From JACNKJ01 sp964344565 (GTDB lineage: Bacteria; Krumholzibacteriota; Krumholzibacteriia; JACNKJ01), in NCBI GenBank assembly GCA_964344565.1, contig CAYFNT010000016.1, positions 17,779 to 81,778 of the forward strand: a stretch of 64,000 nucleotides of DNA, read 5' to 3'. The notes beneath the pieces were generated by a model. It was not told the origin of the DNA. It searched no databases and saw nothing but the letters and a program-made list of their open reading frames with translations. Position numbers and translations under genes: made by a program. This document shows, in pieces, positions 40,888 through 50,930 of the stretch (within the stretch, counting starts at the first letter, position 1; every line of letters begins with the position of its first letter).

Positions 40888-41832
40888 ATGTTCGGCAAGC
40901 GGGACAATCTGCGCCTGATCTCGGGAAAAGCCACCAGCGACCTGGCCGTGAAGATCGCCAAGAACCTGGGTACGCGTCTCACCGAGGTGACCAGCGAAAG
41001 CTTCAGCGACGGCGAGATCCACATCCAGATCGAAGAGAACATCCGCGGCGTGGACGCCTTCATCATCCAGTCCACCCCGGCTCCCGCCGAGAATCTGCTC
41101 GAGCTGCTACTGCTCATCGACGCCTGCCGGCGATCCTCGGCCGACCGGGTCACCGCCGTGCTGCCCTACTTCGGCTACGCCCGTCAGGATCGCAAGGACC
41201 GCCCCCGCGTGCCCATCACCGCCAAGCTGGTGGCCAACCTGCTGGTGGGGGCCGGCGTGGACCGGGTGCTCACCATGGACCTCCACGCGCCCCAGATCCA
41301 GGGCTTCTTCGACATCCCCCTCGATCATCTGCTCGCCGCGCCGGTGCTGCTGGACCACGTGCGCAGCATGCACCTGCAGCCTTCCTGCATCATCGCTCCG
41401 GACGTGGGCAGCGTGAAGATGGCCCGGGCCTTCGCCAAGCGCCTGGGCGCCGATCTGGCCATCGTGGACAAGCGCCGCGCCGCGCCGAATGTTTCCGAAT
41501 CCATGAACCTTATCGGCGACGTGGAGGGTAAGCACGCCTACATCCTCGACGACATGATCGACACGGCCGGCACCCTGGTGCAGGCGGCCGAACTCTGTGA
41601 CCTCAAGGGAGCCTTGAGCGTACACGCCACGGCCACCCATGCCGTGCTCTCGGGCCCGGCCAAGCAGCGCATCGACGAGTCGCCCATGGCGAGCCTCGCC
41701 GTCACGAATTCTCTCGAGCTGGACGCGTCCAGAATGCCTGAAAAATGTACGGTTCTGGACGTGGCCCCCTTGCTCGGAGAAGCGATTCGGCGTATTCATA
41801 ATGCCGAATCGGTAAGTTCCCTATTCGTTTGA
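40888..41832 (+). CDS. prs: Ribose-phosphate pyrophosphokinase
   Basis: Prs makes PRPP from ribose 5-phosphate and ATP for nucleotide, His and Trp synthesis. The 314-residue protein shows FSDGEIHIQIEENIRG, PYFGYARQDRKDRPRVPI, the metal-binding TMDLHAPQIQGFFDIPLDHL, and the PRPP loop YILDDMIDTAGTL. AAGGAGG precedes the ATG. Confidence 0.96.
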   Translation: MFGKRDNLRLISGKATSDLAVKIAKNLGTRLTEVTSESFSDGEIHIQIEENIRGVDAFIIQSTPAPAENLLELLLLIDACRRSSADRVTAVLPYFGYARQDRKDRPRVPITAKLVANLLVGAGVDRVLTMDLHAPQIQGFFDIPLDHLLAAPVLLDHVRSMHLQPSCIIAPDVGSVKMARAFAKRLGADLAIVDKRRAAPNVSESMNLIGDVEGKHAYILDDMIDTAGTLVQAAELCDLKGALSVHATATHAVLSGPAKQRIDESPMASLAVTNSLELDASRMPEKCTVLDVAPLLGEAIRRIHNAESVSSLFV

Positions 41833-41941
41833 CCCGCCGCGATCTGCAGGATCCGGCGACCATCCCGGGCCCGAGGCCCGGGCGAGACCGCTTCGCGTAT
41901 CCCGGCTGCCCGTGCTGGGGCGCTGAAGACGAGGAGGAAAA

Positions 41942-42607
41942 ATGCAGACCGTCAGCCTCCCGGCCGAGCGCCGTGAAGGAATCGGTAAGTCGGTGACCCG
42001 CAAGCTGCGCGTCGCCGGAACCATCCCCGCCAATCTCTATGGAGTGGGCGGCGACCCTGTGACCATGCAGGTGCAGAACGCCGACCTCATCCAGATCTTC
42101 CGCCACCACGGCTCCAATGTGCTCATCGAGCTGAACTTCGAGGGCGAGGATCCCATCCTTTCGCTCATCCGCGAGCATCAGGTGCATCCGGTGAGCGGCA
42201 AGTCGGTCCACCTGGACTTCCAGCGCGTTCAGCTGGGCAAGCCCCTGAACGTGGAAGTGCCCATCCACGTCACGGGCGTCGCGCCGGGCGTCAAGGATTT
42301 CGGCGGCATCCTCGAGCAGATCATCCGCTCGGTGGAAGTCAGCTGCCTGCCCCGCCAGATTCCGGACTTCATCGAGGTGGACGTCTCCGAACTCCAGATC
42401 AACGACTCCATCCACATCGGCGATCTGAACGTCCCCGATATCGAGTTCCTCGTGGACGACAGCCAGACCGTCGCCCAGGTGACTCCGCCGCGTCTCTCCA
42501 CCGAGGTCGAAGAGGCCGAGGGTGAGGAAGGCGAGGAGGGCGAAGGCGCCGAAGGTGAAGAGGGTGCCGAGAGCGCCGAGGGCGATGCCGAATCTTCGGA
42601 TTCTTAG
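41942..42607 (+). CDS. rplY: 50S ribosomal protein L25/general stress protein Ctc
   Basis: This is the long Ctc form (221 residues): an L25 domain (VSLPAERREGIGKSVTRKLR, GTIPANLYGVG) that binds 5S rRNA, a TL5-type beta domain (VPIHVTGVAPGVKDFGGIL ... LPRQIPDFIEVDVSEL), and a low-complexity Glu/Gly/Ala tail from about residue 190. Its end overlaps the pth start by 23 bases. A GC hairpin (41864-41882) without a T-run lies in its leader. Confidence 0.95.
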   Translation: MQTVSLPAERREGIGKSVTRKLRVAGTIPANLYGVGGDPVTMQVQNADLIQIFRHHGSNVLIELNFEGEDPILSLIREHQVHPVSGKSVHLDFQRVQLGKPLNVEVPIHVTGVAPGVKDFGGILEQIIRSVEVSCLPRQIPDFIEVDVSELQINDSIHIGDLNVPDIEFLVDDSQTVAQVTPPRLSTEVEEAEGEEGEEGEGAEGEEGAESAEGDAESSDS

Positions 42608-43214
42608 GCTTTTTCGGCGTTCCCAACTTCGATACGAGGGCCTGGACGCCATCGTCCTGGGCCTGAACAATCCGGGTCGTCGCTATGCGGCGACCCGGCA
42701 TAATATCGGGGCCAGGGTCCTGGCTCGTATGGCGGAGACCCGGGGCTTGCGTTTCCTACCCGGGAAGGGTTCCTTCGAGGGCGTCCGTCTCGAGGAGAGC
42801 TTCGGTCGGGCCATGCTGGTCCTGCCCAGCACCTTCATGAATCGTTCGGGCATCGCCGGACGGGAACTCTGCGAGCTTTCCGGCCTCGATCCCGGTCGTT
42901 GCCTGGTGGTCCTGGACGACCTTGACCTGCCCGTGGGTCGCCTGCGTTTTCGCGCCGGCGGCGGCAGCGGCGGACATCGAGGACTGGAGTCGCTGATCTA
43001 CGAATGGGGCCGCGAGGACTTTCCGCGGCTCAGACTGGGAATCGGACGGCCCGAGAGCGGGGAGATCCCCGATTTCGTGCTCTCGCCCTTCCCGGAAGAA
43101 GACCTTGACAGGGTAAACAGGATTGTCGAGGCTGCCGCCGACGCGGTCCTGTTTTACCTGGAATTCGGCCTGGAGCGGGCCGCAAGCCGCTTCAATTCCC
43201 TGAATATCGACTGA
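42585..43214 (+). CDS. pth: Peptidyl-tRNA hydrolase
   Basis: Pth recycles peptidyl-tRNA released from stalled ribosomes. ATG 42585 lies inside the rplY end (GAGGG just upstream) and gives 209 residues, with an N-terminal extension of about 15 before the core. Catalytic blocks are LGLNNPGRRYAATRHNIG (Asn and His), FMNRSGIAG, and DDLDLPVGRLRFR with GGGSGGHRGLESL. The N-terminal NPG is preceded by Asn rather than the usual Gly. Confidence 0.95.
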   Translation: MPNLRILRLFRRSQLRYEGLDAIVLGLNNPGRRYAATRHNIGARVLARMAETRGLRFLPGKGSFEGVRLEESFGRAMLVLPSTFMNRSGIAGRELCELSGLDPGRCLVVLDDLDLPVGRLRFRAGGGSGGHRGLESLIYEWGREDFPRLRLGIGRPESGEIPDFVLSPFPEEDLDRVNRIVEAAADAVLFYLEFGLERAASRFNSLNID

Positions 43215-43241
43215 TTCAGCTAGCGCAGACGAGGGGTCGAA

Positions 43242-45305
<2,064 letters not shown>

Positions 45306-45308
45306 CCC

Positions 45309-45337
45309 TTTACAGGTACAGGCGCTTAGGGTATATT
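45309..45337 (+). promoter_or_regulatory. Promoter of the rpsF-rpsR-rplI operon
   Basis: TTTACA (45309-45314), exactly 17 bases, TATATT (45332-45337). It begins four bases after the hppA stop. Confidence 0.72.
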
Positions 45338-45341
45338 GCTC

Positions 45342-45440
45342 GGCCGGGAGGAAATCCTCCCGGCCCTATTCAATTCATATCGATGCCCGGCCGGGCCACC
45401 GGCCACACCCTGCTCCCGAAGTCCGCTCCGGACGGTCGGG
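45342..45440 (+). promoter_or_regulatory. Structured rpsF leader, possible S6:S18 autoregulatory site
   Basis: A 10-bp hairpin, GGCCGGGAGG-AAAT-CCTCCCGGCC (45342-45365 with flanking pair), starts at the expected transcription start. A second hairpin at 45415-45440 has an outer stem CCCGA/TCGGG and an inner stem GTCCG/CGGAC, with small bulges between. rpsF leaders in other bacteria bind the S6:S18 complex through a bulged CCG-containing hairpin. The match here is by shape only. Confidence 0.4.
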
Positions 45441-45467
45441 GGCCTCATGTCCGAAGGGAGGACGGCA

Positions 45468-46046
45468 TTGAAGGCCTACGAATGCCTTTACATCGTTCAT
45501 CCTGCCGCCCAGGAAGCTGAGCTCAAGAGCTCCTCGGAGAAGTACAGCAAGATCATTGCTGACAACGGGGGAACCTTGAACAAGGCCGAGGTCCTTGGTA
45601 AGCGGCAGTTGGCCTATCGCGTGAACAACGTGCGCGAGGGCAGCTTCATCCTGCTCCGATTCGAGGGCGTCAACGAGACCCTCAACGAGCTGGAACACAA
45701 CATGCGCGTGGATGACAGAGTCTTCCGGCACATGGTCACCTACGAGATCCCCGAAGGCGTCGGCTACAACGACGAACTCATGGTCCTCACCGAGAAGAAG
45801 GATCGCCCCCGCCGCGGCGGGCGCCGTCGCTTCCGCGGTGACGACGGTGGCGGCGGTGGCGGCGGTGGCCGCTATCGCCGGGACGACCGTGACGATCGCC
45901 GCGACGACCGTCTTGACGAGCGTCGTGACGGACCGCCCGCGGCCGCCAAGCCCGCCGGCGAAGGCGCGCCCGAGAGCGCTCCCGCCACAGACAGCGCGCC
46001 GGCCGCAGAAGCGCCGGCTCCCACGACCGAAGGGGGGAGCGAGTAA
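45468..46046 (+). CDS. rpsF: 30S ribosomal protein S6 with long Arg/Gly/Asp-rich tail
   Basis: TTG 45468 is preferred (GGGAGG 6 bases upstream; MKAYECLYIVHPAAQEAEL is the usual S6 start) over ATG 45447. The S6 core (about 1-110) shows YECLYIV, GKRQLAYRVNNVREGSFILL and NELEHNMRVDDRVFRHMV. Residues about 112-192 form a tail: RPRRGGRRRFRGDD, eight Gly in a row, an RRDDRDDRRDDRLDERRD stretch and an Ala/Pro/Glu end. S6 is normally about 95-140 residues, so this tail is unusual. rpsR overlaps its stop; no ssb lies between them. Confidence 0.92.
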   Translation: MKAYECLYIVHPAAQEAELKSSSEKYSKIIADNGGTLNKAEVLGKRQLAYRVNNVREGSFILLRFEGVNETLNELEHNMRVDDRVFRHMVTYEIPEGVGYNDELMVLTEKKDRPRRGGRRRFRGDDGGGGGGGGRYRRDDRDDRRDDRLDERRDGPPAAAKPAGEGAPESAPATDSAPAAEAPAPTTEGGSE

Positions 46047-46300
46047 TGGCCCAGCGCAGGAAGAAGAAGATCCGCAAGCCTTACGGCCGGAAAAAGGTCT
46101 GTAAGTTCTGCGTCACGAAGATGGATCAGCTCGACTACAAGAACTCTGAACTCCTGGGACGTTTCGTGAACGACCGGGGTAAGATCGCTCCGCGGAGAGT
46201 GACGGGTACCTGCGCCAAGCATCAGCGCATGCTGGTTCAGTCCATCAAGCGGGCCCGCTACATGGCCCTGCTGCCCTTCGCGCGCGAGCACTGGCGTTAG
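46046..46300 (+). CDS. rpsR: 30S ribosomal protein S18
   Basis: The 84-residue protein has the core YKNSELLGRFVNDRGKIAPRR and TGTCAKHQRMLVQSIKRARY, typical of S18. The N-terminal VCKFCVTK with the later CAKH suggests the zinc-binding C+ form. It starts inside the rpsF stop (TAATG), and S18 pairs with S6 on the platform of the small subunit. Confidence 0.96.
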   Translation: MAQRRKKKIRKPYGRKKVCKFCVTKMDQLDYKNSELLGRFVNDRGKIAPRRVTGTCAKHQRMLVQSIKRARYMALLPFAREHWR

Positions 46301-46321
46301 CCGCAACCGGGAGGCATGCAC

Positions 46322-46771
46322 ATGGAAATCATTCTCTTGCAGCATGTGGAAGGTCTCGGCGACCGCGGCGAAATCGTCAAGGTGGCCGGAGGCTACTATC
46401 GGAATTTCCTCGGGCCGAAAGGCATGGCCGTGCTGGCCACCGACGGCGCCAAGAAGCGTCTGGTCGAGGAAGATCGCGTCCGCGAACTGCGGAAGAAGAA
46501 GCACCTGGATCTCGCCGGCAAGGCCGCCGAGGAGATCAACGGTACCGAACTGGAATTCAAGATGAAGGTGGGCGAGGACGGACAGCTCTTCGGTTCCGTC
46601 AGCTCCCTCATGATCGCGCAGGAACTGGGCCGTTTGGGCAAGAAGGTTCCCTCCAAGAACGTTCTGCTCGAAGAGCCCATCAAGACGCTCGTCGAGGAAC
46701 CGGTGGACGTCACCGTCCGCTTCCCTCACGAGGTCAGCGCGGTGATCAAGATCAAGGTCGTCGCCGAGTAG
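46322..46771 (+). CDS. rplI: 50S ribosomal protein L9
   Basis: ATG 46322 lies 7 bases after GGGAGG; ATG 46316 would be only one base away. The 149-residue product begins MEIILLQHVEGLGDRGEIVK, followed by GGYYRNFLGPKGMAV, the N-terminal rRNA-binding domain, a long connecting helix (about 40-75) and the C-terminal domain with LFGSVSSLMIAQEL. The length is normal. Confidence 0.96.
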   Translation: MEIILLQHVEGLGDRGEIVKVAGGYYRNFLGPKGMAVLATDGAKKRLVEEDRVRELRKKKHLDLAGKAAEEINGTELEFKMKVGEDGQLFGSVSSLMIAQELGRLGKKVPSKNVLLEEPIKTLVEEPVDVTVRFPHEVSAVIKIKVVAE

Positions 46772-46799
46772 TTCACCCGTCAGGGAGAAGGAGCGATCT

Positions 46800-48158
46800 A
46801 TGGACCTGCCGGCTCACATTTTCCGTGAGTACGACATTCGCGGCGTCGTGGGCAAAGACCTCGACGCCGCGTCCTATCATAAGCTGGGCGCCGCCCTGGG
46901 TTCGAGATTCCTGGAGGACGGCGCCAGCGAGGCCGTGATCGGCCACGACAACCGCCTGCACTCCCCCGAGCTGCACGCGGCCCTGGCAGACGGCATTCGC
47001 TCGACGGGCCTGGACGTGGTCAGCGTGGGCCTGGTGCCCACCCCGGCCCTCTACTACGCACTGGCCCGCCGCGAGAACGGCTGCGGAGCCGTGGTGACCG
47101 CGAGCCACAATCCGCCGGAGTACAACGGCCTGAAGATCGTCTCCCAGGGACGGGCCCTCTCCGGCGCGGAGATCCGCGAACTGCGCGAGCGGGCCCTGGG
47201 CGATCTGCCTTCGGGCGAAGGCGCCTACCGCGAGGAGCCCGTGCTCGACGAATACGTGGCCGAGCTCTCCGGGAAACTGAAGCCCGCCCGCAAGGTGAAG
47301 GTGGCCCTGGACTGCGCCAACGGCACCTCGGGCACCGTGGCCCGCCGCCTCTTCGAGGCCTGGGACGCGGATTTCGACATCCTCTTCGAGGAGCCCGACG
47401 GAACCTTCCCGAATCATCCCGCCGATCCCGTGGTGGCCGAAAACCTGGTGGATCTCATCGCCAAGGTCACCGGCGAGGGCTACGAGGCCGGCATCGCCTT
47501 CGACGGCGACAGCGACCGCGTGGGCGTGGTGGACGAGAAGGGGCAGATCCTCTGGGGCGACCAGCTGCTCGCCCTCTTCTCGCGGGACATGCTCAAGGAG
47601 CATCCCGGCGCCAAGGTCATCTTCGAGGTGAAGTGCTCCCGGGCCCTGGCCCAGGATATCGCCGCCCACGGCGGCGAGCCCGTGCTCTGGAAGACGGGCC
47701 ATTCGCTCATCAAGGCGAAGATGAAGGAGTCCGGCGCCAAGCTGGCCGGCGAGATGAGCGGGCACCTCTTCTTCGCCGACCGCTACTACGGTTTCGACGA
47801 CGCCCTCTACGCCGCGGGCAGGTTGCTCGAGATCCTGGCGGCGGAGGATCGTCCCCTCAGCGAGCTGCTCGCCGATCTGCCGAAATACAAGTCGACGCCG
47901 GAGATCAAGGTGTCCTGCCCCGACGAGTCGAAGTTCGAGGTGGTGGAGGCCCTTCGCGACCGCCTCGCGGCCGACCACGAGGTGGTGGACATTGACGGCG
48001 TGCGCCTGGAGATGCCCGAAGGATGGGGGCTGGTGCGCGCGTCCAATACGAGTCCCACGCTGGTGATGCGATTCGAGGCCGAGAGCGACGAGGCCCTGGC
48101 GCGCATCCGTGCGATACTGGAGGGCGAGTTGAACGCCCTCCTTGCGGAGAAGGTTTAG
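46800..48158 (+). CDS. manB: Phosphomannomutase/phosphoglucomutase
   Basis: The 452-residue alpha-D-phosphohexomutase has HIFREYDIRGVVG at the start, the phosphoserine loop VVTASHNPPEYNG, the metal loop IAFDGDSDRVG, the sugar-specificity loop GEMSGHLFF and the phosphate-binding RASNTSP. GEMSGH is typical of the AlgC-like PMM/PGM group that takes mannose and glucose. It is followed two bases later by the GDP-mannose pyrophosphorylase gene, so the pair converts mannose 6-phosphate to GDP-mannose. Confidence 0.92.
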   Translation: MDLPAHIFREYDIRGVVGKDLDAASYHKLGAALGSRFLEDGASEAVIGHDNRLHSPELHAALADGIRSTGLDVVSVGLVPTPALYYALARRENGCGAVVTASHNPPEYNGLKIVSQGRALSGAEIRELRERALGDLPSGEGAYREEPVLDEYVAELSGKLKPARKVKVALDCANGTSGTVARRLFEAWDADFDILFEEPDGTFPNHPADPVVAENLVDLIAKVTGEGYEAGIAFDGDSDRVGVVDEKGQILWGDQLLALFSRDMLKEHPGAKVIFEVKCSRALAQDIAAHGGEPVLWKTGHSLIKAKMKESGAKLAGEMSGHLFFADRYYGFDDALYAAGRLLEILAAEDRPLSELLADLPKYKSTPEIKVSCPDESKFEVVEALRDRLAADHEVVDIDGVRLEMPEGWGLVRASNTSPTLVMRFEAESDEALARIRAILEGELNALLAEKV

Positions 48159-48160
48159 CG

Positions 48161-49213
48161 ATGGCCACGCACCTTCTGCTTCTGGCAGGGGGAAAGGGCA
48201 GCCGCTTCTGGCCCCTGAGCCGGGAGAAGCGCCCCAAGCAGCTTCTGCCCCTCACGGGCGAGAAGAGCCTGCTGAGCGAGACCTATGGCCGGGTGAAGTC
48301 CCTGGCCGGGGCCCATCGAACCTGGATCCTCGGCGCCGCCGCCCTGAAGCGCGCCACCCTCGCGGAGCTTCCCGAACTGCCGGCCTCACGATTCATCGGC
48401 GAGCCCGAGGGGCGCAACACCGCCGCCTCGGTGGCCCTGGGCGCGGCCCTGGCTCTTGCCGAAGACCCCCGCGCGGTGCTGGCCGTCTTTCCCAGCGACC
48501 ATCACATCGCCGACGTCGCGGCCTTCCGGCGCGCGGCACGATTGGCCCTGAAGGCCGCCCGCGAGGAAGATGCCCTGATCACCCTTGGCCTGCCCCCCGA
48601 TCGCGCAGAGACCGGTTACGGATACATCCGCCTCGGAGGCAAGGCGAAGCTCGATACGGTGCAGAGGGCCGAGGCCTTCATCGAGAAGCCCGGGCCCCGA
48701 TCCGCCGAACGCTTCCGCGCCGACGGCCGTCATCTCTGGAACAGCGGGATGTTCTTCTTCCGCGCCTCGGTGCTGCGGAAGGCCTTCCACGCCTCGGCTC
48801 CCGAAATCTGGGAACCCGCGGAAGCCCTGGCCGCTTACTATCCCGGCGCCGGATTCGCCCGCAGGCTCCGAAGCGTTTTTCCGACAATTCCCGCCCGTTC
48901 CTTCGACGTGGCCGTCATGGAGAAGGCCGCCGAGCTCCGCGTCGTGCCCACGAACATGGGGTGGAACGACGTGGGCAACTGGGAGGCCCTGGGCAAGCTG
49001 CTCGACGAAGTGGGGGACAACCGCGCCCGCGGGCGCCTGGTCTCCCTTGACTCGAAAAACAACATCGTCATGGATCCCGAGGGGCTCACGGCCCTGGTGG
49101 GGGTCGAGGACCTGGTCGTGGTGAGGGACGGAAAGCGTCTGCTCATCTGTCGCCGCGATCGGGCTCAATCGGTCCGGGACCTGACCGAACTGCTTTCCGA
49201 AGAGGATCTCTAG
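48161..49213 (+). CDS. manC: Mannose-1-phosphate guanylyltransferase
   Basis: ATG 48161 follows the manB stop by two bases and gives 350 residues. The nucleotide-binding signature LLLAGGKGSRFWPLSREKRP, EPEGRNTAASVALGA, VFPSDHHI, EKPGP and HLWNSGMFFF are those of GDP-mannose pyrophosphorylases. The length shows the monofunctional form, without the phosphomannose isomerase domain. GDP-mannose would feed surface polysaccharides, in line with rmlD and gmhA. Confidence 0.93.
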   Translation: MATHLLLLAGGKGSRFWPLSREKRPKQLLPLTGEKSLLSETYGRVKSLAGAHRTWILGAAALKRATLAELPELPASRFIGEPEGRNTAASVALGAALALAEDPRAVLAVFPSDHHIADVAAFRRAARLALKAAREEDALITLGLPPDRAETGYGYIRLGGKAKLDTVQRAEAFIEKPGPRSAERFRADGRHLWNSGMFFFRASVLRKAFHASAPEIWEPAEALAAYYPGAGFARRLRSVFPTIPARSFDVAVMEKAAELRVVPTNMGWNDVGNWEALGKLLDEVGDNRARGRLVSLDSKNNIVMDPEGLTALVGVEDLVVVRDGKRLLICRRDRAQSVRDLTELLSEEDL

Positions 49214-49236
49214 CCTCAGAACTAACTGGAGGAATC

Positions 49237-50400
49237 ATGCGCAAGTTGCTGTTGACAATCATTTTGACACTTCCGCTCCTGGCTGCCTGCGGCGGAGGGG
49301 CCGAGAATGGCGAGACCCAGATGGCGGAGGGCTCCGACGAGGTGCTGGCCACCATCGCCGGCAAGGAGATCACCCGCGCCGACCTGGACGCCGAGCTGGA
49401 GAAGATTCCCCCCTTCCAGCGCCAGGAGTTCGAGTCGCCCAAGGGGCGCGCCCAGTTCCTGGATCGCATGCTCGACATGGAAGCGCTCTACGCCGCCGCC
49501 AAGGAAACCGGCATGGAAGATGACCAGGACGTGCTGGACGAGCTGGACTACGCCCGTCGTCAGATCATGATGAAGCACTACTACAAGAAGCACATCGAGG
49601 GCGAGGCCACCCCCGGCGAGGACAAGATCGCCGACTACTACCAGAACAACCTCGAGCAGTTCGCCGAGAAGGAGAAGGTGAAGGCTCGGATGATCCTGGC
49701 CGACAATGCCTCCGCGGCCGAAGCCCTGAATGTGCGCATCAAGGGCGGCGAGGACTTCGTCTCCCTGGCCGGTAGCGAGAACATGGACGGCTCCCTGAAG
49801 AACGAGCAGGGCGACCTGGGATGGTTCACCCGCGACGGCTACGTGCGCAGCGTGGGCGTGAACAAGGAATTCACCGAGGCCGTCTTCGAGCTGAACGCCG
49901 GCGACGTGGGCGGTCCCTACGAGATCAAGGACAAGGGCTGGGCCCTGGTGAAGGTGGAAGAGAAGCAGGCCGCCTACCAGAAGGAGCTCGATGAGGTGCG
50001 CGAGGAGATCGAACGCCGCCTGCTCCCCCAGATCCGCGAGGAGTACTACAAGAAGCGCCTGAAGGATCTGCGCACCCAGTACGAGGCGGTCATCATCACC
50101 GACTCCCTGGACGAGATCCAGAGCCCCGAGGAGCTCTTCCAACTCGCCCAGGACACACGCGATCCCGAGGAACGCATCGGCTTCTACGAGAAGCTCGTGG
50201 AGAAATTCGGCGACTCCGAGCAGGCCGACCGCGCCCAGTTCATGATCGGCTTCGTCTACTCAGAAGAGCTCCAGGACAGTCTCAAGGCCAAGGGCGCCTT
50301 CGAGGACTTCCTGCAGAAGTATCCCCAGAGCGATCTGGCCAAGGACGCCGAGTACATGATCCGCGCCCTTTCGGGCGAGGCGCAGGAGTTGGAGCCCTAG
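49237..50400 (+). CDS. PpiC/parvulin-type peptidyl-prolyl isomerase lipoprotein
   Basis: The 387-residue product has a lipoprotein signal with lipobox LLAAC (Cys20). A SurA-like N-terminal helical part contains IAGKEITRADLDAELEKIP. A parvulin rotamase domain (about 145-245) has KVKARMILADN, LGWFTRDGYV and AVFELNAGDVGGPYEIKDKG. A C-terminal part has two TPR-like units ending in FLQKYPQSDLAKDAEYMI, like the YbgF/CpoB tail. A role in folding outer-membrane or secreted proteins is inferred. GTG of the next gene overlaps its stop codon. Confidence 0.88.
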   Translation: MRKLLLTIILTLPLLAACGGGAENGETQMAEGSDEVLATIAGKEITRADLDAELEKIPPFQRQEFESPKGRAQFLDRMLDMEALYAAAKETGMEDDQDVLDELDYARRQIMMKHYYKKHIEGEATPGEDKIADYYQNNLEQFAEKEKVKARMILADNASAAEALNVRIKGGEDFVSLAGSENMDGSLKNEQGDLGWFTRDGYVRSVGVNKEFTEAVFELNAGDVGGPYEIKDKGWALVKVEEKQAAYQKELDEVREEIERRLLPQIREEYYKKRLKDLRTQYEAVIITDSLDEIQSPEELFQLAQDTRDPEERIGFYEKLVEKFGDSEQADRAQFMIGFVYSEELQDSLKAKGAFEDFLQKYPQSDLAKDAEYMIRALSGEAQELEP

Positions 50401-50930
50401 TGCCGGTGTTCGAACTCGCGGACCAGAAGCCGAAGCTGGCCGATGAGGTCTGGCTGGCGCCCGATGCCGTGGTGGCCGGCGACGTCACCCTCGAGCCGGG
50501 CGTGAGCCTCTGGTTCGGGGCCGTCGCCCGGGGCGACATGGCGCCCATCACCGTGGGCGAGGGCACGAACGTGCAGGACGGTTCGGTCCTGCACGTGGAC
50601 ACCGACACGCCCCTGACCATCGGCAGGAACTGCATCATCGGCCACCGGGCCGTGGTGCACGGCGCCACCCTCGAGGACGAGGTCCTGGTGGGCATGGGCG
50701 CGATCATCCTCAATCGTTCGCGCATCGGTCGCGGCAGCCTCATCGCCGCCGGAGCCCTGGTACGCGAGGACATGGTCGTGCCGCCCTTCAGCCTGGTGGC
50801 GGGAGTTCCCGCCCAGGTGAAGCGCAGCCTGGCCGAGGATGAGACCGTCGAGGCGCGCCGGCGTCATGCCGCCCACTACCGCGAGGCCGCCGCCCACTAC
50901 GCCGCGAATCTGAAGGAGATCGATCTTTGA
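50400..50930 (+). CDS. Gamma-carbonic-anhydrase-like left-handed beta-helix protein
   Basis: GTG 50400 overlaps the preceding stop by one base and gives 176 residues. Hexapeptide repeats run through most of the chain. The metal-site pattern NVQDGSVLHVD with IGHRAVVHG places three His as in gamma-carbonic anhydrases (YrdA/CaiE type), followed by VGMGAIILNRSRIG and VAGVPAQVKR. Activity of such proteins is often undetermined. It is translationally linked to both neighbours. Confidence 0.9.
   Translation: MPVFELADQKPKLADEVWLAPDAVVAGDVTLEPGVSLWFGAVARGDMAPITVGEGTNVQDGSVLHVDTDTPLTIGRNCIIGHRAVVHGATLEDEVLVGMGAIILNRSRIGRGSLIAAGALVREDMVVPPFSLVAGVPAQVKRSLAEDETVEARRRHAAHYREAAAHYAANLKEIDL

Noticed and set aside
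41864..41882. CCCGGGCC-CGA-GGCCCGGG as a prs terminator
   Set aside because: The stem is perfect, but no T-run follows and rplY lies closely downstream, so it is noted only as leader structure.
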